From the NCBI GenBank assembly GCA_900550855.1, contig URTQ01000052.1, positions 1 to 9,485 of the forward strand: a DNA stretch of 9,485 nucleotides. Direction: 5' to 3'. Position numbers and translations under genes: made by a program. The notes below the pieces were generated by a model, which saw only the letters and a program-made list of their open reading frames with translations, did no database searches and had not been told where the DNA came from. Shown here piece by piece: positions 6,156 to 9,485 of this stretch (position 1 is its first letter; every line of letters begins with the position of its first letter). The stretch is from an uncultured Eubacteriales bacterium. Lineage in GTDB: Bacteria > Bacillota > Clostridia > Christensenellales > CAG-917.

Positions 6156-6368
6156 AACGATTGTGCAGTCGGGTTCGATTTTACGGCAGGTCTTCACAAC
6201 CTTCTTCATAATCTCGTCAAAGTTTGCGTCATCGGCTTCGATGGTGAGACGTTGAGCCATAAAACTGACGGAAGCGTTTTGTACGCCGTCAAGTTTTTGA
6301 ATGGCACATTCCATTTTTGCGGCGCAATTTGCACAATCGAGATCTTCGAGTTTGTAAACTTTTTTCAT
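6150..6368 (-). CDS. Free-standing heavy-metal-associated (HMA) domain protein
   Basis: The 72-residue cytosolic protein consists of one HMA (ferredoxin-like) domain. The metal site DCANC spans residues 11-15 (Cys12, Cys15) in the context LDCANCAAKME, wording typical of the N-terminal domains of CadA/ZntA pumps rather than of copper chaperones (usually MxCxxC). Its length matches CopZ/MerP-type chaperones, but there is no signal peptide. AGGAGA lies 7 nt before the ATG. The neighbouring ATPase lacks this domain, so this protein probably serves as a detached metal-binding domain delivering or sensing Zn/Cd for it. An ArsR-type operator lies upstream (6449-6466). The stop codon lies within repeat copy 3. 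Confidence 0.9.
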   Translation of the reverse strand: MKKVYKLEDLDCANCAAKMECAIQKLDGVQNASVSFMAQRLTIEADDANFDEIMKKVVKTCRKIEPDCTIVL

Positions 6369-6432
6369 TTTCGTTTCTCCTAACGATTTATATACTTCCC
6401 TTTCGGGTCAAATCCTATATATGTTTGTTTTA

Positions 6433-6466
6433 TTGAACAGTTGGATTATTGAACAACTATTCAAAT
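6433..6466. promoter_or_regulatory. Probable ArsR/SmtB operator before the HMA gene
   Basis: TTGAACAACTATTCAAAT (6449-6466) is an imperfect palindrome that matches 15 of 18 bases of the site upstream of the repressor gene (6865-6882), differing only at the three central positions. An extra half-site ATTGAACA lies 16 nt away at 6432-6439. Minus-strand -35/-10 boxes are less clear; TTGTTC with ATAAAA at 17 nt is one option, overlapping the operator. The placement after the repressor's terminator implies separate, regulated transcription of the HMA gene and perhaps the ATPase. Confidence 0.7.
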
Positions 6467-6475
6467 ATTGCTTCT

Positions 6476-6506
6476 AAAAAATCAGGGGCTTGCACCCTGC
6501 GTTTTT
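6476..6506 (-). terminator. Intrinsic terminator of the ArsR-family gene
   Basis: The minus strand reads CAGGG-7 nt loop-CCCTG (complement of 6483-6499) followed by ATTTTTT (complement of 6476-6482). A flanking A run at the base could pair with the T run. It lies 14 nt after the repressor stop codon. Confidence 0.75.
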
Positions 6507-6519
6507 AGATGGCGAGGAA

Positions 6520-6849
6520 TTACTTTTCCTCGTTGACGTGAGTCAGACCGCACTGCATTATGAGCGTAACGTGGTCGTCGTCGAGAGAATATCTGACTTC
6601 CTTGCCCTCTTTCGTGCCTTTGACGAGTTTGATTGCGCGAAGCACGCGAAGTTGGTGGGATACGGCGGAAGTGGTCATACCGAGTTTGTCGGCGATGTCC
6701 CCTACGTTCATATCGCTTGCTTGCAAGCAACTCAAAATTTTAACGCGGGTCGGGTCGCCAAGAGCCTTGAACAATTCTGCAAGCGCAGATACCACGTCGT
6801 CGGCAGGAAGCGTTGAATTTTGGGTATTGTCTTTGATTTCTACTGTCAT
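6520..6849 (-). CDS. ArsR/SmtB-family metal-sensing repressor (zinc-type alpha-5 site)
   Basis: The protein has 109 residues from the ATG at 6849; GGAGAG 4-6 nt upstream supports this start over an in-frame GTG five codons earlier. It is a dimeric winged-helix repressor that leaves DNA when metal binds. FKALGDPTRVKIL (about 27-39) is the family hallmark, and the helix-turn-helix covers about 51-72, with the recognition helix in TSAVSHQLRVL. At the C-terminus Asp91, His93, His104 and Glu107 align one for one with the alpha-5 zinc ligands of SmtB (D104, H106, H117, E120). The alpha-3N CxC of CadC is absent (the region reads SDMNVGDIA). This favours Zn(II), possibly Cd/Co, as inducer. It heads the HMA-ATPase island and probably represses itself and the HMA gene. 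Confidence 0.94.
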   Translation of the reverse strand: MTVEIKDNTQNSTLPADDVVSALAELFKALGDPTRVKILSCLQASDMNVGDIADKLGMTTSAVSHQLRVLRAIKLVKGTKEGKEVRYSLDDDHVTLIMQCGLTHVNEEK

Positions 6850-6864
6850 TTTTCTCTCCAACAC

Positions 6865-6921
6865 TTGAACTGTTATTCAAATGTTCATTTATATATTATT
6901 CCCGATTAAGTCGTTTGTCAA
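6865..6921 (-). promoter_or_regulatory. Promoter and operator of the ArsR-family gene
   Basis: Minus strand: consensus TTGACA (6916-6921), 17 nt, TAATAT (6893-6898), start near 6886. The site TTGAACTGTTATTCAAAT (6865-6882) lies just downstream of the start, where a bound repressor would block transcription. Negative autoregulation is inferred. Confidence 0.75.
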
Positions 6922-7065
6922 CGAATATTTGCAAAAATATTAATTATTTTCCGGATACTTTTTCCGCTTTTCGGCACTGCGGCAGATTTTCGGCGCGCAA
7001 TATCAATCAAAGTGTAAACTATCGAACAAAATCCAATTTCACAGAAAAACTTTTCCGATTCGATA

Positions 7066-7094
7066 TTGATTTTAATTTGTATTTAATGTACAAT
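7066..7094 (+). promoter_or_regulatory. Promoter of the metallophosphoesterase gene
   Basis: TTGATT (7066-7071), a 17-nt spacer and TACAAT (7089-7094) predict a start near 7101 and a leader of about 42 nt. The stretch 6922-7065 upstream shows no gene, only AT-rich sequence with a short inverted repeat AATATTT/AAATATT near 6925-6941. Confidence 0.75.
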
Positions 7095-7142
7095 CGTATA
7101 GAAAGAATTATTTGCGCGCGTATGCGTGCATAAGGAGGAAAT

Positions 7143-9485
7143 ATGAGCAACAAAATGCAAAGACATCTGCCTTTGGTGTTCGTCGTCGCTCTCGCAATCG
7201 TTCTTGCGAGCGTTATGACGTTCTCGATTGCAGGCATTGCAAACGCCGACAGTCAAAAGACGCCGACCAACTCTCTTATGATCGGTCAATTCAGCGACAT
7301 TCACTACTTCCCCGTCGACGATTGCTATCAAGACATTCAAAGTCCCGACTACAAAACGAGCGACTTCTACAATTCTATGACGGGCGACACCAAACTCGTT
7401 ATGGAAAGCGGTATGATCCTCAAACAACAAATCGAGCAATACATTGCCGACGCAAAGGAAGGAAAAGCGCCTCTTTACGTTTTCGCATCGGGCGACCTAA
7501 GCAAAAACGGCGAGGTCACCGCTCTCGTTGACGTTGCAAACGCTTTGCGCTATATGCAAAACACAATAAGAGCGTTGGGCGGAAAATACGCAAACTTCCA
7601 AGTTTTCGCTATCCCCGGAAACCACGACCTCTACAACACTTCGGGCGCGCTTTACTCGAAAACAGACGGCTCGAAGCGTGTTTCCGACGCATTGACGACG
7701 ATGCAATTCGCTCTCGTTTTTGCAGGTTTGGGCTATCCGAACGCAAACCTTGACGGAAGCGACGGCGCAATCAACCTCACAGAGTATTTGCCCGCAGAGT
7801 ACTGGTACGGCGAGTACACAACCAATTATATTCCGTCCAAAAACGCGGATACGCTTGAAATCCACTACTACAACGAGCACATCGAAGCGGTCAACAATAT
7901 GAACGCTTCCAAAACAACCGCCGACAAACTCAACGAATACTATCAAATCGGCGACGTAAACAACGCTCTTTCCTTGTCGGCGGAAATCAAAGCTGCCGAC
8001 TATAAGGATTATGCGCTTATGGCTATCGACGCTCACGACAGAGAGTCGGCAGAAGTCGGCGCATACGTCAGAGTGAACGAAGCGGAATATAACGTTATCA
8101 AAAACAAAACGCAAGCAAACGGCGAAAGTTACACTTTCTACGGCGCAACCGACGAAGGAGCGGTCGATACCTCGACGACAATCGATGCAGAAGCCGCTTT
8201 CGCTGCAGGTAAAACCGTGTTCCGTTCAACAGGTCTCGACCACCTCTGCGGCGGCAGACTCACCGAAGACGTGCTTGACTGGATGCAAGAATTCTGTCAA
8301 TCTCAAAACGCATCCGCAACTCTCGGCGAAAAGACAATCGTAGCCAGCTTCCACCAGAACGCGCTTCCGCACTGGGAAATGGAAGACGAAATCCTCAAAG
8401 ACTTCACCGTCTACAACTGGGAAAACACCGCAAAACGCTTGCTCGATATGGGCGCTCGCTACGTCTTCACGGGACATATGCACGTTTGCGACGCTATGAC
8501 CTACACCGACGTCGAAGGCAGAACGCTCTACGACTTCCAAACGGGTTCTTGCGTAAGTTACTATTCCCCCAGAAGATACACCACACTCGAAAGATACGAT
8601 TTTGACGGCAAACTCGGCGAAACCTGCATTTCTTCCGTATACTGCCTCGACGACATCAGCGCAACGCCGTTTAAGGAAGTGCCGAGCCACAACGTGTTCA
8701 CCGCACCGGCTTTCAATAACGATGCTTTCCAAACCGCATACAAAGCGTACAAAAACGACCCCACCGAAGAAAAATGGCAAGCAGTCGTTGCAACCAACCC
8801 CGACTATCTCGCGTATATGATTAACTACGAGAATATGAACGCGCTCGGTTACAACGATTATATCAACGAACAAATCTATTCCGTACTTCTCGACCGTATG
8901 GTCAGCCACTTCATCAATCAAGGCACAATCGACGGACTTGTCGACACCGTTATGAATATGGTCGGCGGCGACAACACTGTACTCGGTATCGTCCGCAGCA
9001 CCTTGTTTGCCGACTTCAAGAAGAGCGATAAAGACGATAAAGAATTGTATAATGAATACGGCAATATGGACGCTGCCGAGAAAACAGAAGCACTCAACGG
9101 ACTCGTTCAATACATTCTCGACACCGTTCTCGAAGGCGTGACTTACGTCCATAACGACACGAATTACAATTCCGCACTCGACCTCGTAAACGCGGTTGTC
9201 AACGAAGTTCTTTCTTGGGAATACGGCGACGACAGCATCGTATCCGCAGTCAACCCCGCAAACAGCGGCAAGATGGGCGTTGCGGACATCGCTTCCTTCA
9301 TTATGACCGCTCACACGATGGGTATGGAAATCTCTCTCGACGAAACCGCGGAATCAATCAAAGCGATTTTCGGCGAGGAACAAAAGGTCGAAGAAGGCAA
9401 AGATTACCTTTTCAAACACCCCTACAACCCCACCTATCGTTTGCGTATGGTAGCGGCGGGGCACGACAATCACGCAACCCCTCCC
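7143..9485 (+). CDS. Secreted calcineurin-like metallophosphoesterase (3' end beyond the window)
   Basis: The frame is open for 781 codons to the window edge. AAGGAGG lies 4 nt before the ATG. Residues 1-35 form a signal peptide: Lys4/Arg7, a hydrophobic core at 9-32, and cleavage after Ala33-Asn34-Ala35. All five metallophosphoesterase motifs are present: SDIH (Asp52, His54), SGDLSKNGE (Asp118), GNHD (159-162), SFHQNALPH (His404, with His410), and GHMH (444-447). They would bind two metal ions and hydrolyse phosphomonoesters or phosphodiesters outside the membrane; the substrate is unknown. Between GNHD and the fourth motif lies an insertion of about 240 residues, much larger than in compact family members such as CpdA. 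Residues from about 500 look helical and unassigned. A surface anchor could lie beyond the window. It is divergent from the repressor and has its own promoter, so a link to metal efflux is not implied. Confidence 0.92.
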   Translation, partial: MSNKMQRHLPLVFVVALAIVLASVMTFSIAGIANADSQKTPTNSLMIGQFSDIHYFPVDDCYQDIQSPDYKTSDFYNSMTGDTKLVMESGMILKQQIEQYIADAKEGKAPLYVFASGDLSKNGEVTALVDVANALRYMQNTIRALGGKYANFQVFAIPGNHDLYNTSGALYSKTDGSKRVSDALTTMQFALVFAGLGYPNANLDGSDGAINLTEYLPAEYWYGEYTTNYIPSKNADTLEIHYYNEHIEAVNNMNASKTTADKLNEYYQIGDVNNALSLSAEIKAADYKDYALMAIDAHDRESAEVGAYVRVNEAEYNVIKNKTQANGESYTFYGATDEGAVDTSTTIDAEAAFAAGKTVFRSTGLDHLCGGRLTEDVLDWMQEFCQSQNASATLGEKTIVASFHQNALPHWEMEDEILKDFTVYNWENTAKRLLDMGARYVFTGHMHVCDAMTYTDVEGRTLYDFQTGSCVSYYSPRRYTTLERYDFDGKLGETCISSVYCLDDISATPFKEVPSHNVFTAPAFNNDAFQTAYKAYKNDPTEEKWQAVVATNPDYLAYMINYENMNALGYNDYINEQIYSVLLDRMVSHFINQGTIDGLVDTVMNMVGGDNTVLGIVRSTLFADFKKSDKDDKELYNEYGNMDAAEKTEALNGLVQYILDTVLEGVTYVHNDTNYNSALDLVNAVVNEVLSWEYGDDSIVSAVNPANSGKMGVADIASFIMTAHTMGMEISLDETAESIKAIFGEEQKVEEGKDYLFKHPYNPTYRLRMVAAGHDNHATPP

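Noticed and set aside
6850..6864. Upstream GTG start adding five residues to the repressor
   Set aside because: The ATG at 6849 has GGAGAG at proper spacing, and the operator would overlap closely with the longer frame.
8226..9314. Long minus-strand frame (362 codons) inside the metallophosphoesterase
   Set aside because: The plus-strand frame carries a signal peptide and five catalytic motifs; the antisense product has no recognisable feature.

Overview
The window looks like chromosome from an anaerobic, low-to-moderate GC Bacillota (class Clostridia). The evidence is purine-rich AGGAG-type ribosome binding sites, TTGACA/TATAAT-like promoters, short U-tailed terminator hairpins, a 2,4-dienoyl-CoA reductase/enoate reductase-type flavoenzyme, and a SmtB-type regulator next to a P-type ATPase. 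The assignment is inference; no rRNA or marker gene is present.

Layout. Positions 1-73 hold a truncated copy of an intergenic repeat that touches the 3' end of a minus-strand three-domain flavin/iron-sulfur oxidoreductase (74-2128). Its promoter region contains repeated TATCAAA half-sites. On the plus strand follow tRNA-Glu(CUC) with promoter and terminator (2294-2457), then a nucleoside-phosphorylase-family gene standing alone between its own promoter and terminator (2563-3478). A minus-strand 25-residue hydrophobic peptide with a regular Gly-x-x-Gly pattern lies at 3557-3634 and is not an obvious annotation target.

Positions 3759-6921 form a minus-strand metal-efflux island, in transcription order: an ArsR/SmtB repressor with a complete alpha-5 zinc site, its terminator, a free-standing heavy-metal-associated (HMA) domain protein with a CxxC site, two tandem copies of a 116-nt repeat, and a P1B-type Zn/Cd/Pb-exporting ATPase that lacks its own N-terminal metal-binding domain. 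Two 18-bp sites of the form TTGAACNNNTATTCAAAT, one before the repressor and one before the HMA gene, are its probable operators. The expected logic is that metal releases the repressor, the HMA protein and ATPase are made, and the HMA protein hands metal to or regulates the pump.

Divergent from the repressor, a plus-strand gene with a clear promoter and ribosome binding site encodes a secreted calcineurin-like metallophosphoesterase (7143 to the window end, 3' end missing).

The least explained items are the 116-nt repeat family (three copies, same orientation, two of them at stop codons), the glycine-periodic micropeptide near the ATPase, and an inverted copy of the tRNA T-arm downstream of two similar terminators.
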